From positions 53,607,546 to 53,671,545 of the forward strand of contig NC_085857.1 of assembly GCF_034702125.1 (NCBI RefSeq): DNA of 64,000 nt. The letters run 5' to 3'. Source of the DNA: Engraulis encrasicolus (taxonomy: Eukaryota; Chordata; Actinopteri; Clupeiformes; Engraulidae). Position 1 is the first letter of the stretch; every line of letters starts with the position of its first letter. The notes below the pieces were generated by a model. The model was given only the letters and a program-made list of their open reading frames with translations. It was not told where the DNA came from and did no database searches. Positions 1 to 13,052 of the stretch are shown here, one piece after another. Position numbers and translations under genes: made by a program.

Positions 1-1
1 G

Positions 2-808
2 GAGGGAAGCAGATCAGTGGGTCTGGTCGACTGCTGCACTAGCAAGCCAGGCCAAGAAGTAACGAATGACAAGGAGAACAAGTGTGGAGAAGACCCTCAT
101 TTGGTTTGTGGTGAGAACTTAAATGCAGAGACACGCCTGCAAGTACACCAGCCCGTTCACACAAAAGAGAAGACGTACCCCTGCCTACAGTGTCGGAGAG
201 GTTTTAGACGGGCAGCAAATCTCCGACGACACCAGCTTACTCACACAGGAGAGAACCCATATGGTTGTCGACAGTGTGGGAAGAGTTTTTCAGGGGCAGC
301 CGATCTCACGGTGCACCAGCGCGTTCACACTGGAGAGAAACGCTACGAATGTGGACAGTGCGGGAAACGTTTCACACAGGCAGGGACTCTCAAAGAGCAC
401 CGCAACGTCCACACGGGAGTGAGGCCGTTCCACTGCCAGCCATGCGGGAAGAGTTTCACCTGGGCAGGAAACCTCAGGACACACAGACGCCGCGTTCACA
501 CAGGGGAGAAACCCTACCGCGGTCAACCGGGCGGTGAGCAAGGTGTTCCACAAGCAACAGATGTCGGAGAGAATCGACACATTCAAGCGGGACACAAGCC
601 CTTCGACTGCCGACAGTCTAGGTCAGATTTTGCACAGGAAAAGGGTCTGGAAATACACAGGAGCGTCCAGGCGTCCAACCAATGGCAACAGCGTGAGAAA
701 AGTGTTTCTGGGGCCGGAAGGCTTAGACTTCACGAATACGTTCCCGAAGGAGAGAAGGCCTACTGCGTGGAAGGGGTGGCACAGCTTGGCTTCTTTCCAA
801 TATCTTAA
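2..808 (+). CDS. C2H2 zinc-finger gene Z0, 5'-truncated terminal exon with decayed C-terminus
   Basis: The reading frame is open at the window edge and ends at 808, so the start lies outside. The first ~30 residues (around SVGLVDC and KENKCGED) resemble the end of exon 3 of genes A and B (SVPLVDC, KNGEKP). Here they run straight into zinc fingers, whereas A and B have an intron at that point. A first finger lacks its leading Cys (HLVCGENL). Four good C2H2 fingers follow, starting YPCLQC, YGCRQC, YECGQC and FHCQPC, with TGE(K/N)P-type linkers. After these, fingers 5 to 7 have lost zinc ligands: YRGQPG has Gly for both Cys, and FDCRQS lacks the second Cys and ends in Gln. The family binds DNA in the nucleus, usually as transcriptional regulators. 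The decay suggests either a gene trimmed to four fingers or a pseudogene in progress. The GTG near 17 is not a start. Confidence 0.7.
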   Translation, partial: EGSRSVGLVDCCTSKPGQEVTNDKENKCGEDPHLVCGENLNAETRLQVHQPVHTKEKTYPCLQCRRGFRRAANLRRHQLTHTGENPYGCRQCGKSFSGAADLTVHQRVHTGEKRYECGQCGKRFTQAGTLKEHRNVHTGVRPFHCQPCGKSFTWAGNLRTHRRRVHTGEKPYRGQPGGEQGVPQATDVGENRHIQAGHKPFDCRQSRSDFAQEKGLEIHRSVQASNQWQQREKSVSGAGRLRLHEYVPEGEKAYCVEGVAQLGFFPIS

Positions 809-839
809 CTCCCGCCCTCCCTATAGTGACTGTGGCCTT

Positions 840-1085
840 GTGATGCCACTGGCGGCAAAAGTGTTGTTCTCTGTCGGGCAAAAGCACAATTCAAAGGTAA
901 TGTTCTCATTTGCAATCGGGGTGTTGAGTGGGGGAAAGTCCCCCAAAATTGCTGTGGGCAAGGAGAGGCTGAGGGCGGGGGAAACTCATTTGTTTTCTCC
1001 ACAACGGCGGGGCGTCAGCAAATCACGAGGCCACAAGCACAGATGGAGGACATGAGTTAGGATAATGGAGAGATCCCATTGTGCA
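840..1085. repeat. Dispersed repeat fragment, inverted relative of 22064-22330
   Basis: About 200 bp here match, in reverse orientation, the left part of the element at 22064-23205. The shared blocks are a T-rich stretch around 895-925, a GGGGAAAGT-like stretch and GATGGAGGAC near 1045. The similarity is visible when both regions are translated in matching frames. It is non-coding transposon sequence lying just after the stop of locus Z0. Confidence 0.5.
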
Positions 1086-1802
1086 TGCTTTACATGTTAC
1101 CTATTCGTCATGAAAAGGACAACACTCCTGGCCACTATTTCTGAAACTCCTGGCCACTAGTTGAAGTCTGTAGAGTTGAGCGTGTTTACACAGTAAGTTT
1201 ATGTATTTTGTTCAGCATGTGTTCATAATGAAACCTGACTGTCTAATAATAATAATAATAATGATACATATTTTTTTATTGTTATTACGACCATTGTTAT
1301 TAACTGTCATTGCTATTATTGTTGTAATTACTTTTCGCTGTGAACAGTCACTTCCAATGATAAAATGCAAAAGTTAAAAAAAATGCATTTAAATGCAACT
1401 AAATTGTTCAAATATATATTAGTTTGTAGAGCTGAGCACATGATGTAAAGTTTTTGTATTCATAATGACTTGTCACTGTTGGGGAATGTCTCAATGTACT
1501 CATTGTAATTATTATTTTTGTTTATGACATACACACACACTCCACTCCACTGAAGGATATTTTGGACTTTTATGAGCACTCATTAACCCTTGATCCTCTG
1601 ACATTCACTGTGATGGCAACTTGACATTGCCACATTTCAATTTCAATATGTAATATGGTACCTGTACTGTACCATTACCACATTAAATTACTGTTGTATT
1701 ATCACTTTCGTCTCACCAAAAAGAACGGGAAATGTGGATTTGGTCATCCTACCTACTGGGTCATTACACATGAATTACAAAATAGGCAGTGATATTTTAA
1801 CA
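1086..1802. other. Intergenic stretch without a recognisable gene
   Basis: This is AT-rich sequence with a short TAA microsatellite at about 1246-1262 and many stop codons in all frames. I see no conserved coding segment or transposon end before the Tc1 element begins. Confidence 0.6.
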
Positions 1803-1804
1803 TA

Positions 1805-3422
<1,618 letters not shown>

Positions 3423-3544
3423 TATATAAAAATTAGCTCATTGCCTACATATAGCCTAATTATTTATCTCCGGTCCAGGTTTTTAAATTAGCTGATTAAG
3501 TTTCAAATCTGTAAGTTTAAAAATGTACCATATTCACCTGCGTT

Positions 3545-4640
3545 GTCTCGCCTTAACAGGCTTTTGGGGGATACCTCCACCCCCAAAGAAATGGCCCCAC
3601 CCCCACCCATGCCTACAGCTCAGAACCAGGATTTACACACATTATGGCATATCAACAAACAGAAAAGTTAGTATGCAAGAGGGCATTTGGTGAACGTAAC
3701 ATGAAGGCGGTAAAAACCTTGTGGGCTATGCCCCGCCCCCAAATATACACGGCCCCACCCCCACTGACCATACTTCACCACCAGTTCTTATACACATTTT
3801 ACCATGTAAACTAACAATAAATATGGTACAGGGTATTTAGTGAACATAGCATTAAGTAGGGCAGAAAAGCCCTGCAGCATATCCAATATAAAGGCTTAAT
3901 ATCTGGAAATGTTCAAGGGATATCACCGAGCACCCTCTGGTGTCTCAATGGATACACCTTGGGCAACAGCAAAAAACAAACAAAAAACAATGAAGCCAGA
4001 TTCGGCTGATATTTGGCTTTTGACTCCCAACCATTTGTCTCTCAAAGTTGGAATAACAACTTTTGGGTCAATGCCCCACCCCCAAACACTGATGACCATA
4101 CCTCACCACCAGTTCTTGTAAACATCAAAAACACAAAAATAGGTATGGTATAGGGCAGTGGTTCTTAACCTTTTTTCCTAACGCACCCCCTTACCTGTGC
4201 CGAAGAGAAGTCGCGCACCCCCAACCCAAACTTCTACATGTGTATACATACTAAAAATGATTTTAAGTGATTAATTGCAATAATTCTTGCTTGGGACATT
4301 AATCAATACCTTGATGACTTTAAATGGGGACCAAGCATGTTTTAATTTAGTCTTAAATTGGACTAAATATAATGTTCCCAACCAAAATTTTGGTCGCAAC
4401 CTCAACATAATCAAAATCCTGCGCACCCCCTGAAATCTCAGGAGCACCCCCAGGGGGTGCCCGCACCCCGGGTTAAGAACCACTGGTATAGGGTATTTGG
4501 TCAGTATTAAGAGGGGCAGAAACCTGTTGTAACCTGTGGCTGCAGCACATCCAACATAAAAGGCTCAAAATCTGGAAATGCTCAAGGGATATCAACGGGC
4601 ATAGTCTGGAATCTTGAAAACCTACCTGAAAGATAAAGCA
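3545..4640. repeat. Degenerate tandem repeat of roughly 200-350 bp units
   Basis: Several degenerate units recur. Each contains a GCCCC(A/G)CCCCC stretch, a block around ACCACCAGTTCTT, a block around ATATGGTA(C/T)AGGGTATTTGGT, and the phrase ATCTGGAAATG(T/C)TCAAGGGATATCA (seen near 3902 and 4570). The last unit is interrupted by the hAT-type element at 4156-4485. No coding function is apparent. Confidence 0.6.
4156..4485. mobile_element. hAT-type non-autonomous element with perfect 8-bp target duplication
   Basis: The 330-bp insertion begins CAGTGGTTCTTAACC and ends with its exact reverse complement. GTATAGGG is duplicated on both sides (4148-4155 and 4486-4493), the 8-bp target duplication expected of hAT transposons. 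The interior is C-rich and has no transposase. Confidence 0.92.
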
Positions 4641-5348
4641 AAAAAAAAAAAAAAAAAATCAACTTTATCAAAAAATTCTGGGTTCAACCCCACGGCTCCC
4701 GGATTATAGCCTGGCTCTGCTGTGGGCAATTTGCTGTGATCCTCCCTCTTTTAATACAGTTAAACTAGCAGTCAATGAATGCATTTCTAAAATGCTAACA
4801 TTTCTCTTTACACAGGATAACCACAGCAACAAAACGTATTTATCGTTTATGGTTAATTTTCAAATGCTTACACACAGTGTGTCAAAATTGGAAATACAAC
4901 ATCCAAATCCTTATTTCAGTAAAAATGCCTTTGAATGACATAACGAAGAGTATAGTAAACAGATTATTGATAAAAGTATAATAAATCCCTCCAATTTCAG
5001 TTGTTTGGTTAAAAAAAAAATGTCTCACAATCACAGACTGAAAATGCTTGTGTAGCAGCTGGAAAGAACCGTTTATTTAAGGGAAGAATGTTTATAGGCC
5101 GAACAAAATCTTCAATTCATGTTCATGAGTGATTATACGTTTCGAGTGCGCTTTTGGCAAACGCAAAATGTCAATTATCAGTATTTTTTTCAGCTAAATG
5201 ACCTAGATGCTTCCATCGTGTATACATTTAAGTTTTCAAACAAACTAATTGCCATAATCTTAAATCATTTGTATATTCTTATGAAAGCGAACATTTGCTT
5301 GATTATTTTGTCAACAGTGTTATGGACAAATACGATGTCATTTAAAAC
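4641..5348. other. No gene recognised
   Basis: AT-rich sequence with a poly(A) run at about 4639-4658. I see no conserved frame or transposon end. Confidence 0.5.
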
Positions 5349-6053
5349 CAGGGCTTTGAACCGGTTCAAGGAACGAAAACTGAAAACGGGAACGAACGGA
5401 ATTTTAGGCAATTTTATGAGGAGCAGAAACAGAAACGAAATGGTCTTCAACTGTTCCTGAACAGAAACGTTATTCTGAAATCCACAAAACCGGTTAATAA
5501 CGGTTTATTTTGTTCTCTATATATTTCATAAAATTTCACAAAAGCATACCCTGAAGCATACATTGAAGTGTTTGCACTGTAGAGTTAAACAGGAAATTTG
5601 AGATATTTGTCAGCAACAGACCAGCTACACCATATCTACACCATGCAGGGTTAGGAATTATAGCGCAAGATCTCCATATGGATAAAACTTACAGCCAGTT
5701 TGAGTTTAGCACGTATCCAGAATGTGAGAGGGATAGCCTATCTGAATGTTTTTGGATGCCGCCTGTGATTTAGCCTATTATTTTTGGGGATAGAGTAGCT
5801 ACTGTGTAAATCAAGGGCAAATACTAATGGGTACGCCTATTCTAGGTATAAGGTACAGTCCATAAAAATAGACTTGATGGGCCCGCAAAACACTTCCGGG
5901 AACGATAAGAACGAACAATATTTTGCGTTCTGAACCGGTTCAGGAACTAAATTTTGGTGGCGGAACGAATTCAGGAACGAAAACGTTAAAGAAAGGCCTT
6001 CCAGAACCGTTCGGAACGGAACGATTGAAAAATAATTTCGTTTTCAAGCCCTG
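5349..6053. mobile_element. hAT-type element of the CAGGGCTTTGAACCGG family
   Basis: The left end begins CAGGGCTTTGAACCGGTTCA. The right end reads toward TTTTCAAGCCCTG. The sequence near both ends carries repeated GGAACG and CCGGTT motifs in opposite orientation. An 8-bp target duplication is not clean here. A longer relative lies at 28136-30824. The small frames inside are incidental. Confidence 0.75.
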
Positions 6054-7267
6054 TCATTAATCTGTGCAACTGAGAACATGTGATTGTTGAGCTTCATGAA
6101 TAGGATTTTATGACTGTGATAGGCCTACAGACTGACACTTTTTCATTAGAAATCCCTGTAACGTCTGCTTTGAATTTAATCGTCCTCCTTACACAAGACT
6201 TGCCTCTCCAGAGATAATCCCTAGTAGGCCTATCTGTTAGGATTTTTTCAACACTAATAGCACAGAAACACTTTCAAAACAGTCAACTGTGTTACTCAAC
6301 TGTGTTACGGTCAACAGCGTAGGGGAACAAGTCGGCGCTTTTTTAGGAGAAAAACAGAAAAGACAAACCCATCTCCCTAAAACAGAAATTATTTAGTTTG
6401 TTTGTCCATCAATATGGAGATAAATTGGCAAAACATACTCCGCCTCAACTGTGGGATTTTCAAGCTTTTTCCTCCCAAGACATTTGGCGCCCTAGGCAAC
6501 TGCCTTGGTTGTGGTTTTATGAGTATTTGTTTCATGATATTTTGTTCACTGTAAGTACGTAATATTGCAAAACTTTGTATGCTCTATCATAACCAGTATT
6601 TCTACTGTAGGCTACCTCCTCAACAGTAAAACTTACTTCTTGCTGGAATCATCTTGAACGTCATCAACACATGAGGTCACAATCCTGTTGCCTTTGGAAA
6701 TTTAGCGCAAATGATTTGAATGCATGCAGGCTACCTGTAAACTGAAGCATTAGAGTCTATGCAACCTCTGTAATGTTGACAATAGCCAGTGTTTTGAAGT
6801 GTTGTGTAATATGATTGACTCATGCCGTATTTCATTTTGAGCCATATTTCTAGTGTTTTGCTAAAGTGTGTACAGAAAACGATGTGTTCCATTTTGAAAC
6901 GTGTTCTTTGTGTATATTTACCAGTGATTTTGAGAAGAAAATGAACCGTTTGGCCAATTGTGTTTGGTAGTCTGTGTTAAGAGTTTCGAAAAAGTATCCA
7001 AAGTATGGGTAAGCGCTTGTTAGCAATTGAAAACAAACTGTAGGAAACCCCCAAGGTTTTTTTCGTCCTTATTTCGCTAGCGTGCCTATTCTGAATGAGC
7101 CATTTTGATATATTATTGTAGATTAATTTCATAATTACAGTGAGATTAATCTAGATTAAAAAAAACTATGCCCACCTATATTTGTAATATATTATATTAT
7201 ATTAGCCTATATTGTATTTTGATAATATAATATCATATTGATAGAAATGATGAATAAATAGGCTAAG
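6054..7267. other. No gene recognised
   Basis: AT-rich, with frequent stops in all frames and no inverted terminal repeats that I can see. Confidence 0.5.
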
Positions 7268-7269
7268 TA

Positions 7270-8347
7270 GGGTAGAATGCCCTAAAGTGGGACGATGCCT
7301 AATGTGGGACACCTTAAGGTTTAAGGGGTGTAGCTTTGCCCCAAGTTGGTAAATGTTTACAAAACTATAACCAAATAAAAGCCCTATCATCCTGTTATCA
7401 TAATATCATGATTTAATAAATGTATAGTAATACTCCAGGGAGAGGTTACAATTAAAAAGAAGGACCCTGTGTGAAGTCCGTCAAATGGCAAATTACATAG
7501 CATTTGGCCAAATTTGTCTTTAGGGTATAAATCAATTCCAATCAAAACAACATTGTCAATTTTTTGATAAATAGGCCTATGTTGGGTAGGTATATGTTCA
7601 TCAGAAAATAATGTGTGGTGTATATAAAATAATGTCATATTTTATTTTTAAACCATATTATTAGTGTCCCACTTTAGGATAGGTGCGTCCTAAAGTGGGA
7701 CACAAGATTTTCCTAATGTGGGACAGTTGTAAAAGTAGTAATTTAATAAGTCAAACAATTACTATGAAGTCAAACACCATGTCCACATAGGAAAATGGAT
7801 ATTTAAATCTATATCAAAGGTGTATTTCAGTCTTTCTGGCCTAATCTACTGGAGCACAGCTATCAACACAACATTTGGGTCCAAAAACCGGAAGTTCTTT
7901 CCTCAAATAGAGCTGCCATGTTGAAGTGACCAATTGTGTGCAATGGGTTCAAACAGTCTCAGTCATATTTACCAGTAAAAGAAAGTAAAAATAATTCATA
8001 AAACATGCTCTAACTGTGTAGCTGATATGTCTTAAAGAGTGGCAGATCACATTTTGAATTAATATTTTACACAAACATGTTTAGAGACCTTTTAATATAC
8101 ACTGTCCCACATTAGGAAACCGATTGTCCCACTTTAGGGATAACCATGGTTTTTGACCAACTTACATTAATATCCAAATTATTCAAATTAGAAACACATA
8201 ACATGTTTTTAAAGGTTTTATTTGATTAGAGCACAACTAGAGGATGAAAAGGGTGTAATTTGTTTGTATTGAAATGTTGTCATTAAATTTTAATAAACCA
8301 CCAAAGTTGAAGTGACAAAAATTGTCCCACATTAGGACATTCTACCC
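7270..8347. mobile_element. Non-autonomous DNA element with TA target and repeated GTGGGACA motifs
   Basis: The ends are GGGTAGAATG and CATTCTACCC, each flanked by TA (7268-7269 and 8348-8349), which fits a Tc1/mariner-type target. The short motifs CCTAA(A/T)GTGGGAC and their reverse complements recur near 7280, 7298, 7668, 7690, 7714, 8104, 8126 and 8323, at the ends and in the middle. No transposase is encoded. The minus-strand frames inside are short and not family-like. Confidence 0.75.
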
Positions 8348-8601
8348 TATTTTTTTTTCCACAAGATACAACGTGAATAGGGTACAATTTTTAACATGAC
8401 ATATTCATTTGAATCTTTCACAGTTGGTGACTCACATTCAGGCAAGCAATTGTTGTATTGCAAGTTTTCTGAAATTTGATGATGAAATATGGAAATGAGG
8501 TCATATGTTCTGGAATATGATAAAAATCTGTGGTAACAGACCAAAGCATAAAACAAATAACAATAGTAATGGTTCATTATATTGATCCTTCAACCCCTCT
8601 G

Positions 8602-8772
8602 CATCACATAAAAATCTACTTTCATCAATTCAGTGGAACATACTTTTCCCAAGGTCAAAAGTATCCAATTTTACCCACTGAATGGCAAAATGCATCGGAA
8701 ATCTGATACTTCTGACCTTCAAAAAAGTATGTTCCATGAAAGTGATGAAGGTAGATTTTTCAAATGTGATGT
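8602..8772. mobile_element. Small fold-back element (MITE-like)
   Basis: Imperfect inverted arms of ~60 bp begin CATCACATAAAAATCTAC and end with the complementary GTAGATTTTTCAAATGTGATG-type sequence. A related block (GTGGAACATACTTT) appears near 38307. No gene is inside. Confidence 0.6.
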
Positions 8773-9024
8773 AGGATTATTAGGCCTATCAATAAAAATT
8801 GTGAATCATTAGCCTGCTTTTGCAATTTGTTTTATGTTTTGCCCGTTATTGCATAATTTTTCACTATTAGATGTGATCTCATTTGCAGCCTGTTTAATCA
8901 TCGTATTTCAGACAACTTGCAATACAAAAAAATCTTTGTTTTTGCTTGAGTAGCCTAAATTACTGTGAAAGTTTCAAATTGACATCTTATTGTTTAAAAT
9001 GTTAGCATATTCCCCAAGTATCTC

Positions 9025-9825
9025 CTATATTGACTCCCTATGGCGACCTACAGAGAGGAGGTGGAGCAGCTGGCACATTGGAGCCAAGACAACAACCTGC
9101 CCCTGAACTCCAAGAAAACGAAGGGGCCTTAAGGAGGTGATCTTGGACTTCGTGGCCAGGGCAACCACTACCACCAACCCATCAACATCGGAGGGGAGCC
9201 AGTGGAGGTAGTACAGAGCTTCAGATTCCTGGGTGTGGAAACAAAGAAGGTTGGCGTCTGCGCCAAAGAAGTCAACGGAAAATATCTGGAGCTACAAACG
9301 TTTCGGACTTAGTCCATTATCAATGTCTCCAGAGGATTCCTGGGTGTGAACATCAGGACTTGTCATGAAGCGCCAACACCTCTGCAATAGCTAACAAGGG
9401 ATCCAAAGGGCTATATTTCCTGCGGACTCTAAAGAAGGCCTGGCTACCACGAGATCTGCTCACTAATTTCTACAGGTGTACGATTGAATCAGTGATTACA
9501 TACAGCATTACATCTTGGTACACCAGCTGCACACGCGACAAGATGAAGATGTTACAGCACATTATTAAGACATGCAGAGAGAATCATTGGTTGCCCACTA
9601 CCCACACTTGAGGAGATCCACCATACACGCTGCACAAACAGAGCATTAAACATCCTTAAAGATCACACATACCCGGTCACAGGCTCTTCACCATGCTACC
9701 ACCTGGCAGGCGCTTTAGGACTCAACGTGCCCGCACTACTGGAATGAAGGACAGTTTCTATCCTATTTCCTTTTGAACTCAATACGTCGTCACCTACCCC
9801 CCTCAATACTTCAGGACTCTCTATA
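9025..9825 (+). pseudogene. Non-LTR retrotransposon reverse transcriptase C-terminus, degraded
   Basis: Translation with frame changes gives stretches typical of the end of a fish non-LTR (L2/CR1/Rex-like) pol. They include EEVEQLAHWSQDNNLPLNS, an FRFLGV motif, a TLEEIH segment, and a late segment resembling the family's HP-x-LF-x-LLPSGRR region. Stops and shifts are numerous, so it is dead. The copy is split by the hAT-type element at 9826-11123. Its 3' tail resumes at 11124 and ends near a GACAATAAAAGC motif at about 11216-11227. Confidence 0.75.
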
Positions 9826-11123
9826 CAGGGGTACTCAATTAAAAGTCTCCAAGGGCCAATTTTTTTCCAAATTCCTCCCAATAAAGGGCCAACACGAGCC
9901 GAACACGAAATTGTCAAGTTGCTCATAACTTTGTTTGAAGTCTTAAGAACTATAGAACTAGGCCTACAGCTCCAGGCCTTTTTATTAGAATAGCTTGAAA
10001 AAGTTGATTTATTTCCATAATTCCATCAATAATGTTAAACTGTCATGGATTGTAGATTCATGGCCCAGTTTTTTTAACTATTCTAACCATTATTTTTTTT
10101 CTTTTTATATACGTTTGCCTTCCAGCTCTCAAAAAACCCATGAATTGGGGAATTCGCAGCATTAGAATATCGTTATAAAATCACATTTTTCTTCTTCAAA
10201 ATTCGGGTCACATTAAATCAGTTGAAATTTGGTACTTTGTACATAACATGCAATGGTCAATACTTGGTTAGGTCACTCTCTGTCTTCATAATGGCCATGA
10301 TGCGTTTAACATTGAAGTCAATGGCAAAAACAGTGCATGGGAGTTATGGAAGCCCAGATATCCTTGATGCTTTGCTGTCAGCTGTTCTTGTTTGTTGACC
10401 TGGTGCCCCACACTTCACTCTTCAATATACCCTGTAGATTTCCATGCCACGTTTTGGTGTTAACTCACCAGTTTAATTCTAACTCAACAGAAATAAAACC
10501 CCATTCATTTTCAATTGGGGTTAATTTCTGGTAATTTAGAATTAAACTGGTAAAACCGCCAACCGGTTTCAACCCTCACTGGGTCTTAATCATGGTGTAA
10601 CAACCACAAATTTGCCTTCATTTGTTTTAGCAACTAGCTAAAGATACTGCTAAACCAATTCGAAGTCCTAACACACTGTTTGCAATCAAATGTGGGCCAT
10701 TACTTTAAAAAAGAGGCATAAAGAACTTTGTAAATAATTTATTTTCAGGCTCTGATACCGTCCTTCCCTTGTAGTCTACCTCACAACGGTTACATACCGC
10801 CATTGACTTTTTATTGCAAAAAAAACATTTTTCCGGCTTGCAGGAACTGTTTTACCTGTAAAGGCATTTGGACCGTGACAAAATGAGACACTAAATTATA
10901 CACTAAACCTATAATTGTGCTATCACTCGCTCCACTTCCGCTCATGTAGCAACTTGTTGCAAATGTCAATTAAGTTAGAACATTGTTCACACGCCTTTAC
11001 CTACTGGCAACAATGTTCAAATGACTCGAAATGGCTCGGAATGACAATCAAATGGCAGTAGGCTATGTCGGAATGGCCGGTTGCCTCCACAAATGGCCCG
11101 CGGGCAGCTAATTGAGTATGGGG
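9826..11123. mobile_element. hAT-type element (CAGGGGTACTCAATTA ends) inserted in a LINE remnant
   Basis: The left end reads CAGGGGTACTCAATTA. The right end carries TAATTGAGTA followed by GGGG. Flanking 8-mers are TCTCTATA on the left and ACTCTATA on the right, an 8-bp duplication with one change. G/C-rich GGGCCAA-type subterminal motifs occur on both sides. It separates the LINE coding remnant from the LINE tail. No transposase frame is present. Confidence 0.75.
9961..10560. repeat. Dispersed repeat X, copy 1
   Basis: About 600 bp are shared with the right end of the window (58920-59239 plus 60477-60720). Shared landmarks are TTATTAGAATAGC, GTTAAACTGTCATGGATT, AATTGGGGAATTCGCA, and the segment ending CTTGTTTGTTGACCTGGTG. 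Here it is continuous. At the other locus it is split by a TTAA-site element. Confidence 0.75.
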
Positions 11124-11227
11124 ACTCTATATTGTGAAATGTATATGCACTTTCATATATTATATATTATACTGTTAATTTCTTTTTAACTTTTATCTCA
11201 CTGTATTTATATAGTGACAATAAAAGC
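11124..11227 (+). repeat. 3' tail of the interrupted LINE
   Basis: AT-rich sequence follows directly on the hAT-type insertion and ends in GTGACAATAAAAGC, a typical fish LINE 3' end. It continues the LINE from 9825. Confidence 0.55.
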
Positions 11228-11460
11228 ACTAGGCTACTCTCTACTATAGGACAATTAATGGGATCTCCAACTTTGACCTTGAAAAATAGTGTGTTCCACA
11301 CTGAAGCTGTAGATTTTTAGTATGTCATTTAGATATACCAATTAGATAAAAAAATGAATGATTACTATTGCAATTTGTCGCAGGTCAAACGCTAGATTGA
11401 CTGGGCAGCCCAGTCTGGGCTACAGTCAGGTAGGATATGCGTTCTTTGGTCTGCTTTGGT

Positions 11461-11776
11461 TTTAGTGCTGGACAGTAAAAGTTACATTCCAATGCAGACG
11501 GGGGCGCTGTTGCAGAGATGTCTGGCGCGTCTCCAGGAAGTTGGCCGCATGAGAAGAAGCTAACGCGGCGAAGCGAGCACCCTTGCAAAGACCCGTGTTT
11601 GTATTTTGTGGTATTTTGGTAATCTGTTACAATCTCTGTGATTAGTCTGTTTTAAATACAATGCATTTGCACAGACGCGTTTAGTTGCCTGCAGCATGCG
11701 CTACAGGTCACACCAATCCCACGGTAAGAAGTAAGTCTCAACTACTACAGCGACGGCGTGTGTTTCTCCCTGAACC
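11461..11776 (+). promoter_or_regulatory. Leader and probable promoter of gene A, duplicated upstream of gene B
   Basis: This stretch is similar to 37317-37536. Both contain ACATTCCAATGCAGACGGGG, GCGCGTCTCCAGGAAGTTGG and AACGCGGC(G/A)A(A/G)GCGAGCACCC. It lies directly before the first coding exon in both genes, so it is probably the 5' untranslated region and core promoter. No TATA box is obvious. The transcription start cannot be placed from the sequence. Confidence 0.6.
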
Positions 11777-12098
11777 ATGGCCAAAGTTTTTCACATCGTC
11801 TCCGACACGGATGGCGAGAGACTGGTCATAAAACACCATGTAAACAAGGGAGAGGAGGACCGTGACCATACGACGGAAACACACACGGACCCAACGCGTT
11901 TCTCAGAGCCGCTGTTTACCTATTCTAACGAAGCATGTCAGATTGTAGAGGTACAGATATTGACAGAAGAGATTTGTGAATGGCCAATTCAGCCGGATCC
12001 TTCATCGATGTCGGCTGGATATGTCGTCGAAGAGGGAACACTGGAGGCGATGGTGAAGACGGAAGACTTCGGAGAAGGCTCTGGCTGTGCTATACCAA
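11777..12098 (+). CDS. Zinc-finger gene A, exon 1 (N-terminal module)
   Basis: The start is ACCATGG, a strong Kozak context. The exon encodes 107 residues and ends at a GTGAGT donor after one base of the next codon (phase 1). The protein begins MAKVFHIVSD. It has an NKGEE stretch near residue 23, a TYSNEACQIVEVQIL segment (~48-62), and a conserved end with GYVVEEGTLE and VKTEDFGE (~81-100). VKTE fits the hydrophobic-Lys-x-Glu SUMO consensus. Gene B carries the same module (37564-37882). I do not recognise it as KRAB, SCAN, BTB or ZAD. In zinc-finger proteins such N-terminal segments usually recruit cofactors. The next exon is 7.7 kb away because the intron is filled with transposons. Confidence 0.75.
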
Positions 12099-13050
12099 GT
12101 GAGTATACTATTGGGTTATCAATGTCTGTTATTTAAAGTGAAGTAAAAGTCATTCCTCTCTCTATACAGTGATGTGAAATAACCCCGTCCCTGAGCCAAA
12201 CTCAGAGTACAAATGCCCACTTTCACATTTCTTTGTTTGTTTGTAGTTTTAACAAGACGAGTTGTGGTGTTGCTACAGTTCATGGCGACATAATAGGCTA
12301 CTAATGATTTTCTAGGCAATCGAAGGATTAAGTATTTTATATAGCCAATACTTATTATTTTATTATTATTGTTACTTTTAAATCCGTGTATAGCTAAATA
12401 CTGGTAAAACATTTAAAATTAAAACCTACCAACAGTGTAGCCTATATTTTGTGGAGCATACTTGTACATGGTTGTCGTAGCAGATTTCCCCATCCATTTT
12501 TCATTGCAATAGCAAATGGTTTCCAGTTGTTACTACATTTAGTGGAGCATGATGAGGTCAAGGGTCAATGTGTGATACCTAGTTGCAGAGGTACCTCTGC
12601 TAGTTGGGTCATTTCACGTGAAATCAGACACTTTGGGACCCGACCGACACAGATTTCAATCATACTTGCTGTGCCTGTTTAGTAGCAAGGTAGCACCCCA
12701 GAAATGCATTTGTGTGAATCTGACACCAATATTAAGGGAACAGACTAGCGAAGGTTTGCATATGAGAGTAGGACACTATGCATTCAGCCTTGATTATATC
12801 AGTCAGTGTAAGTCACAAAAAGATGTCAGTGGTGTTATTTGATAGTTCTTTTCTGGCTCTACAAATTACACAAACAGCATGGAATATAACAACCCTCGGA
12901 ATATGAATAATCATAAATTGAAAAATTCAAAATTTCATATAAAAAACTTCTCTGGTGTTTGGTTCATTATTCATTTCAGAGACAATGGGATTCAAAAATG
13001 TGGCATCATGCAAAGCACCAAGTAATCATATGGCAATACCATTGTAATAT
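12099..13050. other. Start of gene A intron 1, no other gene recognised
   Basis: Non-coding AT-rich sequence with stops in all frames. The start resembles the start of gene B intron 1 only over a short distance. No transposon ends are seen before 13053. Confidence 0.5.
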
Positions 13051-13052
13051 CA

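Noticed and set aside
7270..8347. Possible CRISPR-like array from repeated GTGGGAC motifs
   Set aside because: Spacing is irregular, motifs occur in both orientations, and the setting is a eukaryotic DNA transposon with inverted ends.
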